Shown: positions 1-8,886, numbered from the stretch's first letter. The stretch is DNA of 43,507 nt from Bacteroidaceae bacterium (GCA_017503065.1 JAFVTT010000011.1:1-43507), one strand, 5' to 3'. Notes: generated by a model from the sequence alone, not told the origin. Numbers and translations are program-made.

Positions 1-138
1 CTTCAACGCGAAAATCAAGGCTTTCAGAACACAATTCAGGGGAGTAGGAGATGTAAAGTTCTTTATGTTCAGATTAGCCACACAATTTGCATGACGATTA
101 TTGGCTTTGCCCACCAACCAGATTTTTCCGCTGACCCC
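1..138 (+). mobile_element. Right end of an insertion sequence (ISL3-like), truncated by the window
   Basis: The transposase tail stops at 94. The following bases, through CCACCAACCAGATTTTTCCG and CTGACCCC (about 111-138), resemble an IS terminal inverted repeat in position and composition. The left end lies outside the window, so the repeat cannot be paired and the boundary is approximate. Confidence 0.4.
2..94 (+). CDS. C-terminal fragment of an ISL3/ISAon1-like transposase
   Basis: An open frame enters from the left window edge and ends at TGA (92-94). Its 30 residues begin FNAKIKAFRTQFRGV and continue with FFMFRLATQFA. This matches the end of the DDE domain of ISL3-type (ISAon1-like) transposases that are common in Bacteroidales, where the FNAKIK..R...RGV..FFLFRL pattern closes the protein. 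Only the tail is in view, so whether the full element is intact cannot be judged. The identification rests on motif memory, not on a search. It lies downstream of rpsT, facing it. Confidence 0.7.
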   Translation, partial: FNAKIKAFRTQFRGVGDVKFFMFRLATQFA

Positions 139-198
139 TTTTTTTGTGTTCTCGGGATGATAAAAATGAGAAGTTATCTTGACGGGCAAATACAGAAA

Positions 199-223
199 AC
201 GGCCTCCTTTTTAGGGAAGCCGT
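199..223 (-). terminator. Hairpin terminator after rpsT
   Basis: The sequence ACGGCCTCC (199-207), a six-base loop and GGGAAGCCGT (214-223) form a stem with one mismatch. On the minus strand it is followed by TTTCTGTATTT. It lies 37 bases beyond the rpsT stop codon. The plus-strand side is also T-rich, so it could stop transcription from the insertion sequence as well. Confidence 0.6.
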
Positions 224-259
224 TGTATTTTTCTGTCTTGAAAAGAGAATCGTTCTCGA

Positions 260-514
260 TTAACCCAACTTCTGGATGTGATGAGCCAACTTGCTCTTCA
301 GGTTAGAAGCCTTGTTCTTGTGGATGATGTTAATCTTGGCCAGCTTGTCCAGAGCCTTCTGAACGCTGGGATACATCTCGATAGCTGCTGCCTTGTCTGT
401 TGTGGCACGCAACTTGCGTACAGCATTACGCATGGTCTTGGCGTAATATCTGTTGTGGAGTCTTCTCTTCTGCTCCTGACGGATTCTCTTTAAAGATGAC
501 TTGTGGTTTGCCAT
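260..514 (-). CDS. rpsT: 30S ribosomal protein S20
   Basis: This 84-residue, very basic protein begins [18 protein letters not shown] and carries the S20 hallmark pattern: a lysine/arginine-rich N-terminal helix, the RNKYY-like segment [19 protein letters not shown], and a C-terminal [19 protein letters not shown] segment. S20 binds the 5' domain and helix 44 of 16S rRNA early in 30S assembly. Length is normal for the family. The gene follows tRNA-Glu by 31 bases on the same strand and has no visible promoter of its own, so both probably come from the promoter at 672-702. It ends in TAA with a hairpin terminator just beyond. Confidence 0.97.
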   Translation of the reverse strand: MANHKSSLKRIRQEQKRRLHNRYYAKTMRNAVRKLRATTDKAAAIEMYPSVQKALDKLAKINIIHKNKASNLKSKLAHHIQKLG

Positions 515-545
515 GTCTTACTTAATCTATTTCTTTTTTACTTTG

Positions 546-617
546 TAGTCCCTAGGAGAGTCGAACTCCTCTTTAGAGAATGAAAATCTCTCGTCCTAAC
601 CGATAGACGAAGGGACC
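546..617 (-). tRNA. tRNA-Glu (anticodon UUC)
   Basis: The minus strand folds into a 72-nt cloverleaf. The acceptor arms GGTCCCT and AGGGACT pair with a terminal G-U, the anticodon loop contains TTTTCAT with anticodon TTC, and the T arm contains GTTCGACTC. The discriminator base is A (546). CCA is not encoded, since CAAAG follows. The gene is intact and lies directly upstream of rpsT, a neighbourhood I recall from other Bacteroidales. Confidence 0.95.
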
Positions 618-671
618 TTACCTTCGGCTTTTATGCCAGTGCTCAAACGGCGTTGTCCCGTTTTTGCGGTG

Positions 672-702
672 CAAAGGTACGTTGAAACTTTGAATTGACA
701 AA
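672..702 (-). promoter_or_regulatory. Promoter of tRNA-Glu / rpsT
   Basis: On the minus strand a -33 TTTG (699-702) and a -7 TACCTTTG (672-679) are separated by 19 bp, matching the Bacteroidetes primary-sigma consensus exactly. The box lies about 55 bases before the tRNA 5' end. Confidence 0.75.
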
Positions 703-804
703 ATATTTTCGTGGAAAAATGTGCATAATGACGTATTTTTTGTGATTTTATCTCTCCTTAATGCTATTTTGGATAAATTCGCATAATTAATATCCTATAG
801 GTGC

Positions 805-1527
805 ATGCAAACGACAAGGGGCATAGTGTTGAGGACAATACGCCATAGTGACAGCCGTATCATAGTGACTCTTTTTACCGAGCATTTTGGCATGCTTTCT
901 GCAGGTGCGCGCCTGACACGAGGGGGCAGGTCAGGGGGGAGGTGTGCCTTGTGGCAGACACTGAATGTCGTAGAAATGAATGTTGATTATCGTCCTGCAA
1001 ACGATTTACAGAAGATATCCGAAGCTTCCATCTCCACACCATGGGTGGAATTGCCCTATCATCCCGTAAAGGCTTCCATATCCATGTTTTTGGGTGATTT
1101 CCTTTTCCATAGTCTCAGGGGTGAAGGAGAGAACCGCCCTTTGTTCTCTTTTCTATATAATTCGCTCCGTTGGCTTGATGAGGCAGACGGTGGAGTGGCT
1201 AATTTCCATTTGTTGCTGATGATAAGAATGACCAGATTTCTGGGTATATGGCCCAGTATAGATGGATATGGCAGAAATTTGGTATACGACATGAAGGCAG
1301 CCTGTTTCTCTGCTGTCCTGCCTGAGCATGGCCAGTATCTTGAGGCGGGAGATGCCATGTGGATTCCTCTGTTGCTGAAGATGGACTATTCGCAGATGCA
1401 CAGATTGAGGATGACAAGACACGAACGATGGCACATGTTGGAGGTACTGCTGAGGTACTACCGTTTGCATGTGCCATCGTTCGGTGAGTTGCAGAGTCTG
1501 GAGATTCTGCGTGAACTGTTTTCCTGA
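805..1527 (+). CDS. recO: DNA repair protein RecO
   Basis: This 240-residue protein has the RecO layout: an N-terminal OB fold (about 1-80, MQTTRGIVLRTIRHSDSRII, then LFTEHFGMLSAGARLTRG), followed by a helical C-terminal domain. RecO works with RecR to load RecA on SSB-coated single-stranded DNA and anneals complementary strands in gap repair. The conserved start (I.L.T..YS...I...FT...G) is clear. As in other Bacteroidetes RecO proteins, no four-cysteine zinc site is evident. The gene is convergent with ftsZ and separated from it by repeat element A. The promoter is not obvious in the 680-804 spacer. Confidence 0.9.
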   Translation: MQTTRGIVLRTIRHSDSRIIVTLFTEHFGMLSAGARLTRGGRSGGRCALWQTLNVVEMNVDYRPANDLQKISEASISTPWVELPYHPVKASISMFLGDFLFHSLRGEGENRPLFSFLYNSLRWLDEADGGVANFHLLLMIRMTRFLGIWPSIDGYGRNLVYDMKAACFSAVLPEHGQYLEAGDAMWIPLLLKMDYSQMHRLRMTRHERWHMLEVLLRYYRLHVPSFGELQSLEILRELFS

Positions 1528-1530
1528 GTG

Positions 1531-1704
1531 TTTAACCCAAATCACTCAATAGACTGCTGTGCGTTAATGAAACCATCTTATTGTCATCCTGTTCCGGCAC
1601 TTTTCGGTTACGATGGAATCTCATTGCGCCCTCAAAGTGGCAAAACATCTGTTCAAAAACAAACGCTATTATCATCATAACGCTAATGACCGATTTGGGT
1701 TTAA
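1531..1704. repeat. Interspersed repeat element A between recO and ftsZ
   Basis: The left edge (AACCCAAATCACTCAATAG, 1534-1552) and right edge (CTAATGACCGATTTGGGTT, 1683-1701) are imperfect inverted repeats of the arm seen at 37784-37842. The left part also contains the same 11-base loop type (ACTGCTGTGCG, 1553-1563) followed by a degraded right arm. Inside is a block, GCGCCCTCAAAGTGG (1626-1640), shared with element B at 36222-36238. The right edge overlaps the ftsZ stop codon (1701-1703). It lies between two convergent genes. Confidence 0.65.
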
Positions 1705-2960
1705 CCGATGCAGTCGCTCTTCAACCGGTTCAGGTCTTCCTTGCTACGGCGGCAGGTGGGAGTGGCATCAACGCGGGAAATGATATCGTCGTTGTCCATG
1801 TCTTCTGCCGAGTAGATGAAGATGTTGTTGTGGCGTCGTTTTGCCGTATTGTTGCCGTCAGGATAATACACGTTTATAAGGTCCTCACGGTGCTCCTTGA
1901 GTTCCTTGTCCTCTTCGCTTATCCTTATACTTGGTTCTTCCTGGTGCGTGCTTATGCCATTGATGCTCTGAAGACCGAAACCTGTGGCTAGCAGGGTTAT
2001 CTTTACCTTGCTGCCAAGGGTGGAGTCAGTGGCAAGACCCCACTTTGTTTCCACATCGTGACGGAACTTACCCATGAAGTCGTGTATCTCATTCATCTCT
2101 TCCATCATGAGGGAACTGTGGTCGTCGTCGGCGCAGAAGTTGATGTTGAGCAGTACCTTCTTGGAGTTGAAGATGTCATTGTGGTTCAGCAGTGGAGAGT
2201 TGAGGGCTTCCTTGATGGCCTTTGTGACGCGATTCTCACCTTCACCATATCCTGTACTCATGATGGCTACACCTCCGTCTTTCAGTACGGTGGTGACATC
2301 CTCGAAGTCCAGGTTCATGATACCGTGCATGGTGATGATTTCCGCAATGCTCTTTGCGGCAATGGTAAGGGTGTCGTCGGCCTTTGCAAAAGCATTGATA
2401 ACGGTCAGTTCGGGATAGATCTCGCGTAGACGCTCGTTGTTAATCACCAACAGGGCATCGACGTGCTTTGAAATTTCCTCCACACCGTCAAGAGCCTGGT
2501 TTATCTTCTTGATGCCTTCAAACTTGAAGGGTATGGTCACTATGCCTACAGTCAGTATGCCGGCCTCTTTGGCGCAACGGGCAATGATAGGTGCGGCTCC
2601 GGTACCTGTGCCACCGCCCATTCCGGCAGTAATGAAAACCATGCGTGTTCCGTCGTTAAGCATCTCCTTGATGGCATCAATGCTTTCCTCCGCTATCTTG
2701 CGCGCCTTCTCGGGTCTGTTGCCTGCTCCAAGTCCGCATCCGAGTTGCAAATGGTTGGGCACAGCCGAATCCTCGAGTGCCTTCTTGTCGGTATTGCAGA
2801 CCACATAGGACACATCGTGTATGCCCTCGCGGTACATGTGATTGACAGCATTGCCACCACCGCCACCTACGCCGATGACCTTGATAATGCAGTTGTTTGT
2901 CTTTGGAAGGTCCACGATGGGAAGTCCCAAGTCAAAGTTGATATCTTGCTGATAACTCAT
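1701..2960 (-). CDS. ftsZ: Cell division protein FtsZ
   Basis: FtsZ is the tubulin-like GTPase that assembles the cytokinetic Z ring on the inner face of the membrane. The 419-residue protein has the glycine-rich loop GGGGGNAVNHM (32-42), the tubulin signature GGGTGTG (115-121) and a synergy-loop motif NLDFEDV later in the GTPase domain. A variable linker follows, and the tail SRVDATPTCRRSK fits the Bacteroidetes C-terminal peptide (TPT.R) that binds FtsA. Length is usual. It is the last gene of the dcw cluster, 28 bases after ftsA. The stop codon lies inside repeat element A, which may serve as the 3' boundary of the operon transcript. Confidence 0.98.
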   Translation of the reverse strand: MSYQQDINFDLGLPIVDLPKTNNCIIKVIGVGGGGGNAVNHMYREGIHDVSYVVCNTDKKALEDSAVPNHLQLGCGLGAGNRPEKARKIAEESIDAIKEMLNDGTRMVFITAGMGGGTGTGAAPIIARCAKEAGILTVGIVTIPFKFEGIKKINQALDGVEEISKHVDALLVINNERLREIYPELTVINAFAKADDTLTIAAKSIAEIITMHGIMNLDFEDVTTVLKDGGVAIMSTGYGEGENRVTKAIKEALNSPLLNHNDIFNSKKVLLNINFCADDDHSSLMMEEMNEIHDFMGKFRHDVETKWGLATDSTLGSKVKITLLATGFGLQSINGISTHQEEPSIRISEEDKELKEHREDLINVYYPDGNNTAKRRHNNIFIYSAEDMDNDDIISRVDATPTCRRSKEDLNRLKSDCIG

Positions 2961-2988
2961 ATTCTTCTGTGTTTAGATGGTGTAATAC

Positions 2989-4356
2989 TTATTCTTCTTC
3001 ATCGGTGAGGGCGTCCTTGATTGTTTGCCAGAACGAGCGTTTTTTCTTCTTTGCTTTATCCTCATTGTCCACTGTTAGGTTGCCGTTGTCAGTAGTGTCT
3101 GTGTCCTGAGTATCGTTGTCAGTCACATTGATTTGTGAGGGCTGGGCGGGCTCATGTTCCACAGGAGTGTGTGTGGTGACGTTGTTGTCTTGCTCAGCTT
3201 TGGGAATGATGCAATTCTGGTCGCCATGAAGAAGGAGTGACAGGATGCTGTTTGTACGTCCGTTTTCAGGCAGGTATACGCCAGAGGCAACACAAATGTC
3301 GGCAGGAAGTCCCTTGACAATTCGTAGTTGCTTATTCCTCTTTGTAATCTGCAGGAATGCTTCGCTGAGGAAGCGTATCTGTGCTCCGCCACCGGTAAAG
3401 ACGAAACCGGAAGTGAGTTTGTCGCTCTCATTCTCTATTTGTGCCCATACGTTGTGCAGTATTTCCTCGTATCTGGCCTCGATGATTTCGCAAAGACGGC
3501 TTTCGCTGCTTTCTCTGCCATGCGACAGTTGCAGGATGTTGTTCTGGGCAGTGTCGTAGTCCTCCAACCATGCACGTCCGTACTTGAGTTTCAGTGCTTC
3601 TGCCTCGTCCAATTCGATGGTAAGGCAGTTTGCTATGTCCATGGTTGCATTGTTGGCTCCCAGTGGCACAACCACTAGTTTGCGAAGCATGTTGTTGCTG
3701 TACACGCTGATTGTGGTGGTGTCTGCTCCCAGGTCAACCAGAGCACAACCGGAACGTTTTTCGCTGGCGCTCAGTATAGAGTTTCCAAGGGCCAGTGGGG
3801 TGATGAGTAGTTCGGCTATCTCGAAACCTGCTCCCTTGACGCATTTTTCTATGTTTTCGGCCAGTGAGTTGCGTGCAATGACATTCAGGAAGTTGGCTTC
3901 CATCTGCTCAACCTGTACACCAACGATGTCGGGGTAGGTCCTGTTGCCTACCTTATACTCCTGGGGGATGACTTCGAGTATCTCAGAGTCGGTATATACG
4001 ACACCACGGTTTGTGTCCATCAACTGGTCAATCAAGTTGTTGCTGATTTGGGTCTTTTCGTTGAAAGAACGCTGTATGCGGTTTTGAACGGTGTGCAGAG
4101 ACTGTCCGCCCAAACCTACGTATAAGCGTGATATGGTCTGGCCTAGCTGAAGACCGATCTGGCCAAGCACTCGGGAAATGGCTTGTGTGGTCTTGTCGAT
4201 GTTGTCTATAATGCCCTTGCGGATACAGTTAGCCGCATTTTCCTCTGCAAAGGCAAGTACTTGCATTGTCCCGTCGGATATGCGCTGTCCTGCAATAGCA
4301 CGGATGGAAGTGGTAGCCAGTTCCAATGCTACGATAATGTCCTTTTCTGCTGCCAT
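2989..4356 (-). CDS. ftsA: Cell division protein FtsA
   Basis: FtsA is the actin-like ATPase that tethers FtsZ to the membrane and recruits later divisome proteins. The 455-residue product begins MAAEKDIIVALELATTSIRA (phosphate-1 region), has CALVDLGADTTTISVY (phosphate-2 region) and FVFTGGGAQIRFL (adenosine motif). A long charged, low-complexity linker (about 375-435) leads to a terminal amphipathic helix, KKRSFWQTIKDAL, the expected membrane-targeting sequence. It starts 12 bases after ftsQ and is followed by ftsZ after 28 bases. Nothing suggests separate regulation. Confidence 0.95.
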   Translation of the reverse strand: MAAEKDIIVALELATTSIRAIAGQRISDGTMQVLAFAEENAANCIRKGIIDNIDKTTQAISRVLGQIGLQLGQTISRLYVGLGGQSLHTVQNRIQRSFNEKTQISNNLIDQLMDTNRGVVYTDSEILEVIPQEYKVGNRTYPDIVGVQVEQMEANFLNVIARNSLAENIEKCVKGAGFEIAELLITPLALGNSILSASEKRSGCALVDLGADTTTISVYSNNMLRKLVVVPLGANNATMDIANCLTIELDEAEALKLKYGRAWLEDYDTAQNNILQLSHGRESSESRLCEIIEARYEEILHNVWAQIENESDKLTSGFVFTGGGAQIRFLSEAFLQITKRNKQLRIVKGLPADICVASGVYLPENGRTNSILSLLLHGDQNCIIPKAEQDNNVTTHTPVEHEPAQPSQINVTDNDTQDTDTTDNGNLTVDNEDKAKKKKRSFWQTIKDALTDEEE

Positions 4357-4368
4357 AATATAGTGTCT

Positions 4369-5106
4369 TTATTTTTTGTTTCTCTTTGTACAAACCACCT
4401 GATCCGCGTAGTTCAGGTTGATGATGCTGTATTTGTTCCAACCGGCTTTATCAAGTCCGTCTTTATAAAAGGTGGATAGCCTTTCCATTTTGTCGGCAAT
4501 GTCTGTGGGTTCGCCGAGGACGATGATGTGATCTCCAGACAGAGGGATCAGTTCTATGTGCTTTTCGTTTTTTACGTATATTTGCTGGATGTCATTGTTC
4601 CATGGTGAGTTGTTGTTGATGAACGTTGCTATGTTCAGAAGATTATCCATTGCGTATTGTTTGCTGATGTTTCCTGTGGCCAGGCAGATATCCAGCAGAA
4701 AGACATCGGTAGGCATTGTGTTGCCCTTTATATCCATGTAGTAACTCTCGCCTTTGTCTGGCATGACATGAATTATGGGTGTGCGTGTGCTGACGCGTAT
4801 GCACATCAGGTTGTCGGGGGTATAATAACAAATTACGGAGTCGATGTAGGGGCTTTTCTTAAGGTGGTTTTCGATGTTCTTTATGTCGATGTTTTTAAGG
4901 GCTATGCCTTTTATGGGTATTTTAGTTTGGTCAAGCAGACCTTTGATGAAACGCGTGTTGACATAGTTAGTGCTTGTGGAATCTTTGAGCAAAATCTCCA
5001 CTCCAGAGCACACCCGTTGTTCTTCGTCGCGCGACAAGGTGCTTACGGCGAATATTATGTATGCAAGGACTCCTGTCAGAAGTATTATTTTGATGACTAT
5101 CTTCAT
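4369..5106 (-). CDS. ftsQ: Cell division protein FtsQ-like
   Basis: The 245-residue protein has a single N-terminal membrane span (about 4-22, IVIKIILLTGVLAYIIFAV) and a periplasmic region. It contains a POTRA-like segment (IKGIALKNIDIKNIENHLKKSPYIDSVICYYTPDNLMCIRV is the expected alternating pattern, about 65-105). FtsQ bridges cytoplasmic and periplasmic parts of the divisome through FtsB/FtsL. Sequence conservation in this family is weak in Bacteroidetes, so the call depends partly on position between murC (6-base gap) and ftsA (12-base gap), the universal place of ftsQ in dcw clusters. Confidence 0.85.
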   Translation of the reverse strand: MKIVIKIILLTGVLAYIIFAVSTLSRDEEQRVCSGVEILLKDSTSTNYVNTRFIKGLLDQTKIPIKGIALKNIDIKNIENHLKKSPYIDSVICYYTPDNLMCIRVSTRTPIIHVMPDKGESYYMDIKGNTMPTDVFLLDICLATGNISKQYAMDNLLNIATFINNNSPWNNDIQQIYVKNEKHIELIPLSGDHIIVLGEPTDIADKMERLSTFYKDGLDKAGWNKYSIINLNYADQVVCTKRNKK

Positions 5107-5112
5107 GTAAAA

Positions 5113-6471
5113 TTAAAGGCTTAGCATGTTTGTTATTTCTTGGGCATAGTTCTCGATGTCACCTGCTCCCAAGGTTATCAATACGTCAAACTCGTTCTTG
5201 TTGACGTGTTTCAGAATATCTTCCTTTCTGCACATCTTCTTTTGTATATCTGGACGAAGATTGTCATAAATCAACTGTGATGTTACGCCGGGAATGGGTT
5301 CTTCGCGTGCGGGGTATATGTTGCAGATAACAACATCATCAAGTAGGGAGAGGGCATCGGCGAAGTCCTTGTAGAAATCGCGTGTCCTGGTATAGAGGTG
5401 AGGTTGGAAGATGGCTCTGATGCGACGGCCTTCGTACAGTTGCTTGATGCTTAGAATGCTTTGCTTGATTTCCTCGGGATGATGGGCATAGTCTGATATG
5501 TAGACCATATCATCTCTGCGTACATGGAAGTCGAAGCGGCGGTCGACACCACCGAAGCTCAGCATGGCTGTACGTATTTCGTCTGCACTGGCACCGGCAA
5601 CTTGCGCCAGAGCCATGGCGGCGATGCCATTGTCTATGTTGATGGCTACGGGAACACCCAGTTCAATGCCCGTGATGTTCTCTATGGGAGATACCAGGTC
5701 GAAGATGATGCGTCCATTGCCGATCTTGATATTTTTAGCGTGGAAATCGCCTTCTTCCCTACTATAATAATATGTAGTTACACCCTCTTGTGCGTTTGGT
5801 TTCATCTTCATCCCGGTATGCATGATGAGGTAGCCTCCGGGCAGGATTAGGCTTGTGTATTTTGTGAATGACTCAAGATAGGCTTCCTCTGTGCCGTAAA
5901 TGTCCAGATGGTCTGCATCGGTGGAGGTGATGACGGTAGCCCATGGTGTGAGCCAGTGGAAGGAGCGGTCAAATTCGTCAGCCTCAATGACAACATACTG
6001 GCTTTTTGTTGACAGAATATAGTTGGTGCCATAGTTTTTTGTTATTCCTCCGAGGAAGGCGTTGCAATCTACACTGCTTTGGTGTAGGATGTGTGCAGCC
6101 ATACTGGACGTTGTTGTCTTGCCGTGCGTGCCTGCAGCGCACAAACCTTTCAGCGAGTGTGTGAGTGTGCCAAGAACTTGTGCACGCTTTTGCATGTCAA
6201 AACCGTTTTCCTTGAAGAAGTTCAGTTCAGTATGGGTTGCTGGGATTGCAGGGGTATATATAACGAGGCATTCGTCCTTTTGCATGCATTCTGCAGGGAT
6301 GAGGTTTACGTTGTCTTCGTAGTGGATGACTGCACCTTCCCGCTCCAGAGTTTCTGTCAGCGGAGATGGAGTCTTGTCGTATCCTCCGACAAAAATACCA
6401 GTGTTAAGGAAATAGCGGGCAATGGCACTCATGCCAATTCCTCCGATGCCAATGAAATATACTGCTTGCAT
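5113..6471 (-). CDS. murC: UDP-N-acetylmuramate--L-alanine ligase MurC
   Basis: MurC is the cytoplasmic ATP-dependent ligase that adds L-alanine to UDP-MurNAc. The 452-residue protein shows the N-terminal Rossmann motif FIGIGGIGMSAIA (6-18), the Mur-ligase P-loop GTHGKTTT (114-121), the central DADHLDIYG motif and the C-terminal FQPHLYTRTRDF motif typical of MurC. Length is normal. It starts 9 bases after murG and is followed by ftsQ after 6 bases, so the genes are probably translationally coupled. murF, murB and ddl are absent from this cluster. Confidence 0.97.
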   Translation of the reverse strand: MQAVYFIGIGGIGMSAIARYFLNTGIFVGGYDKTPSPLTETLEREGAVIHYEDNVNLIPAECMQKDECLVIYTPAIPATHTELNFFKENGFDMQKRAQVLGTLTHSLKGLCAAGTHGKTTTSSMAAHILHQSSVDCNAFLGGITKNYGTNYILSTKSQYVVIEADEFDRSFHWLTPWATVITSTDADHLDIYGTEEAYLESFTKYTSLILPGGYLIMHTGMKMKPNAQEGVTTYYYSREEGDFHAKNIKIGNGRIIFDLVSPIENITGIELGVPVAINIDNGIAAMALAQVAGASADEIRTAMLSFGGVDRRFDFHVRRDDMVYISDYAHHPEEIKQSILSIKQLYEGRRIRAIFQPHLYTRTRDFYKDFADALSLLDDVVICNIYPAREEPIPGVTSQLIYDNLRPDIQKKMCRKEDILKHVNKNEFDVLITLGAGDIENYAQEITNMLSL

Positions 6472-6480
6472 ACGTGTCTG

Positions 6481-7590
6481 TTAGTTTTTGATGAGATTGA
6501 AGATTTCTTCTGCTATCTTTATGTCCGAGTCGCGGAAGGCCATGGCCAGTGCGTTCTCGCCAAGGTTTTGCAGTAGGGCAGTGTCCGTTACCGTTTTTAT
6601 GGCTAGAGGAATGAGTTTTTCCTCGGCTTCGGCATCCTTTACGATAAGCGCCGCATTCTTGTTGACGAGTGCCATGGCATTGTGCGTCTGGTGGTCTTCG
6701 GCAACATTAGGACTTGGTACCAGTATGCTTGCCTTGCCGAGAAGACACAGTTCGCTGATGCTGCTGGCACCTGCACGGCTTATGACGAGGTCGGCAGCCT
6801 TGTAGGCCTTGTCCATGCCACGGATGAAGTCTGTGACATACAGGTTTCTAGGCGTGCCGTATCGTTCCAGTTCCTGTGTGATGTTCTCCTTGTAATAGCT
6901 GCCTGTCTGCCAGATGAACTGGATGTTTGAGTTGCGTATCAGTTCCAGTGACTTTAGGATACTGCAGTTCAACGTCCTTGCTCCAAGGCTTCCGCCAATC
7001 AAGAGAATGATAGGTTTGTTAGGATTAAATCCGAATTCGGTCGCGGCATCTTCTTTGCTTATGGTTGTGTCTGCAAGATTCTGGCGGACAGGGTTGCCGG
7101 TCAGTATTATTCTCTCGGCCGGGAAGAAACGTTCCATTCCCTCGTAGGCAACGCAGATTTTGCTTGCCTTCCTTGCCAGGGTCTTGTTTGTCAGGCCGGC
7201 AAAACTGTTCTGCTCTTGGATGAGACACGGTATGCCCATGTCGTAGGCGGCGTTAAGGGTGGCGGCACTGGCATACCCTCCCACACCAACGGCAACGTCA
7301 GGTTTGAAATCTTTTATGATCTTTTTTACTTGCCTTTTGCTCTTGAGGAAGTCTACAAGGATACCTATGTTCTTAGGGTTCCAAAGTGGACGTATCAGTC
7401 CTTTTACCGGCAAGCCGACAATCTTGTATCCGGCTTGTGGCACACGTTGCATCTCCATGCGGTCCTTGGCCCCGACGAACAGGATTTCTGTTTCGGGACA
7501 TAACTTCTTTAGGGCATTGGCAATGCTGACAGCAGGGAATATGTGGCCTCCAGTGCCACCTCCGCTTATTATTATTCTTGGATTCTTCAT
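6481..7590 (-). CDS. murG: UDP-GlcNAc transferase MurG (lipid I to lipid II)
   Basis: MurG transfers GlcNAc from UDP-GlcNAc to lipid I on the inner leaflet, giving lipid II. The 369-residue GT-B enzyme has the N-terminal glycine loop SGGGTGGHIFPAVSIA (9-24) and the second loop LIGGSLGAR, followed by the C-terminal donor site VISRAGASSISEL and PSPNVAEDHQTHNA. All are strong family markers. The start codon overlaps the ftsW stop by 4 bases, indicating translational coupling, and murC follows after 9 bases. Confidence 0.97.
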   Translation of the reverse strand: MKNPRIIISGGGTGGHIFPAVSIANALKKLCPETEILFVGAKDRMEMQRVPQAGYKIVGLPVKGLIRPLWNPKNIGILVDFLKSKRQVKKIIKDFKPDVAVGVGGYASAATLNAAYDMGIPCLIQEQNSFAGLTNKTLARKASKICVAYEGMERFFPAERIILTGNPVRQNLADTTISKEDAATEFGFNPNKPIILLIGGSLGARTLNCSILKSLELIRNSNIQFIWQTGSYYKENITQELERYGTPRNLYVTDFIRGMDKAYKAADLVISRAGASSISELCLLGKASILVPSPNVAEDHQTHNAMALVNKNAALIVKDAEAEEKLIPLAIKTVTDTALLQNLGENALAMAFRDSDIKIAEEIFNLIKN

Positions 7591-8834
7591 GCTTCAACAG
7601 GTATTACTTCAGCATCCTGACTGCTATTCTCGTGTTCTACGGTCTCTTCTGATTTGCGGGCAGAGCGGCTAACACTAAGCATTATGCCCAGATAGGCGCA
7701 ATTGACGAAAGTACTTGTTCCGCCACGGCTGATGAGTGGTAGTGGTTGACCGGTAACAGGGAATACGCCTACCGCAACAGCCATATTCACCATCGCTTGC
7801 ATGACAAGCATAAGAGCCAATCCCATTATCAGGTATGCCGGGAACAGGGACTTGCACCGTTGTGCAATACGCAGTGCCCTATATAATAATAATAGGTATA
7901 GGAACATTACCGTTCCGCCGCCTAATATACCGAACTCCTCAATGATAATAGCATAGATAAAGTCTGAAAAGGCCTGTGGCAGGAAGTCTCTTTCAATTGA
8001 GTTTCCCGGGCCACGTCCTGTGATGCCACAGGTCGCTATTGCTATTTGAGCATGTGTCACCTGCACGTTTTTTGTTATGTCGTAGTCTTTGGGATCGGGG
8101 GGCAAATCATTCTTACTCTTGATCCTGTTCACCCAGGTGGGTACGCGGTGCATTATTCCGTCGCTTTTGGCCCATCCGTCCAAAGTGCTCTGAGGGATGT
8201 TGACGGCGGTAAAGTATCCGGCCAGGGCAAGACCGAGAAGTGAACCTCCCAACCATAACAGTATCTTTGACGACACTTGCGCGTAGAAGCAGACAAGATA
8301 CATCACTATGAATATGATAGCGGCCGTACTGAGATTTTCTGTTACGATAAGCAGTAGTGTACAACCGATATTTATTGCTGCCAGTTTGAAACCGAACGAA
8401 CTTACACCGTCCTTGTCCCTGAATACACTAAGTACGAAGGCGGTTGCCATTACCAGTCCCAGTTTGGCTATTTCGCTTGGCTGGAATGTTATTTCTCCTA
8501 TTCCCACCCATCGCGATGCTCCATTTACCTTGCCGGCAAACAAGGCGCAAATGAGCAGGATGTATGAAAACAGCGTTATGCACAGTCCGAGCAACTTGTA
8601 TAGTTTGCACGGCAGCATGTGCATTACCCACGTGAAGCCTATACCTAAAAGTATGAAACTGCCGTGTCGCATGACGGGAGCCCAATATTTGCCGGAGGTG
8701 TAGGTCATGTTGCTGGAAGCGCTATATACGGTAATGATGGATATGAAGCACAGCGAGAGAAATACCATCCATAGGACCATATCTCCCTGCATAAGCCCGT
8801 TCTCCTTAAAGTTCTTCTTGCTCCAATTATTCAT
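7587..8834 (-). CDS. ftsW: SEDS peptidoglycan glycosyltransferase FtsW
   Basis: FtsW is the septal SEDS-family polymerase of lipid II, acting with its class B PBP partner (encoded at 13043-15109). The 415-residue polytopic protein shows about ten hydrophobic segments, the ASRWVGIG.ITFQPSEIAKLG motif at about 105-125, and the SEDS hallmark TGQPLPLISRGGTSTF near residue 370. RodA is an alternative in principle, but the dcw position makes FtsW much more likely. It overlaps murG by 4 bases and follows murD after 52 bases. A charged cytoplasmic tail (SARKSEETVEHENSS) follows the last span. Confidence 0.93.
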   Translation of the reverse strand: MNNWSKKNFKENGLMQGDMVLWMVFLSLCFISIITVYSASSNMTYTSGKYWAPVMRHGSFILLGIGFTWVMHMLPCKLYKLLGLCITLFSYILLICALFAGKVNGASRWVGIGEITFQPSEIAKLGLVMATAFVLSVFRDKDGVSSFGFKLAAINIGCTLLLIVTENLSTAAIIFIVMYLVCFYAQVSSKILLWLGGSLLGLALAGYFTAVNIPQSTLDGWAKSDGIMHRVPTWVNRIKSKNDLPPDPKDYDITKNVQVTHAQIAIATCGITGRGPGNSIERDFLPQAFSDFIYAIIIEEFGILGGGTVMFLYLLLLYRALRIAQRCKSLFPAYLIMGLALMLVMQAMVNMAVAVGVFPVTGQPLPLISRGGTSTFVNCAYLGIMLSVSRSARKSEETVEHENSSQDAEVIPVEA

Positions 8835-8886
8835 GTGGGTGTCTGTTGGTTTGTTCTTGCGTAGTGTGTTATATCAAGTCGGCGTC

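Noticed and set aside
546..617. tRNA-Glu as an integration site because an insertion sequence lies nearby
   Set aside because: No duplicated tRNA 3' segment or integrase is present, and the nearby transposase is of a DDE type that does not target tRNA genes.
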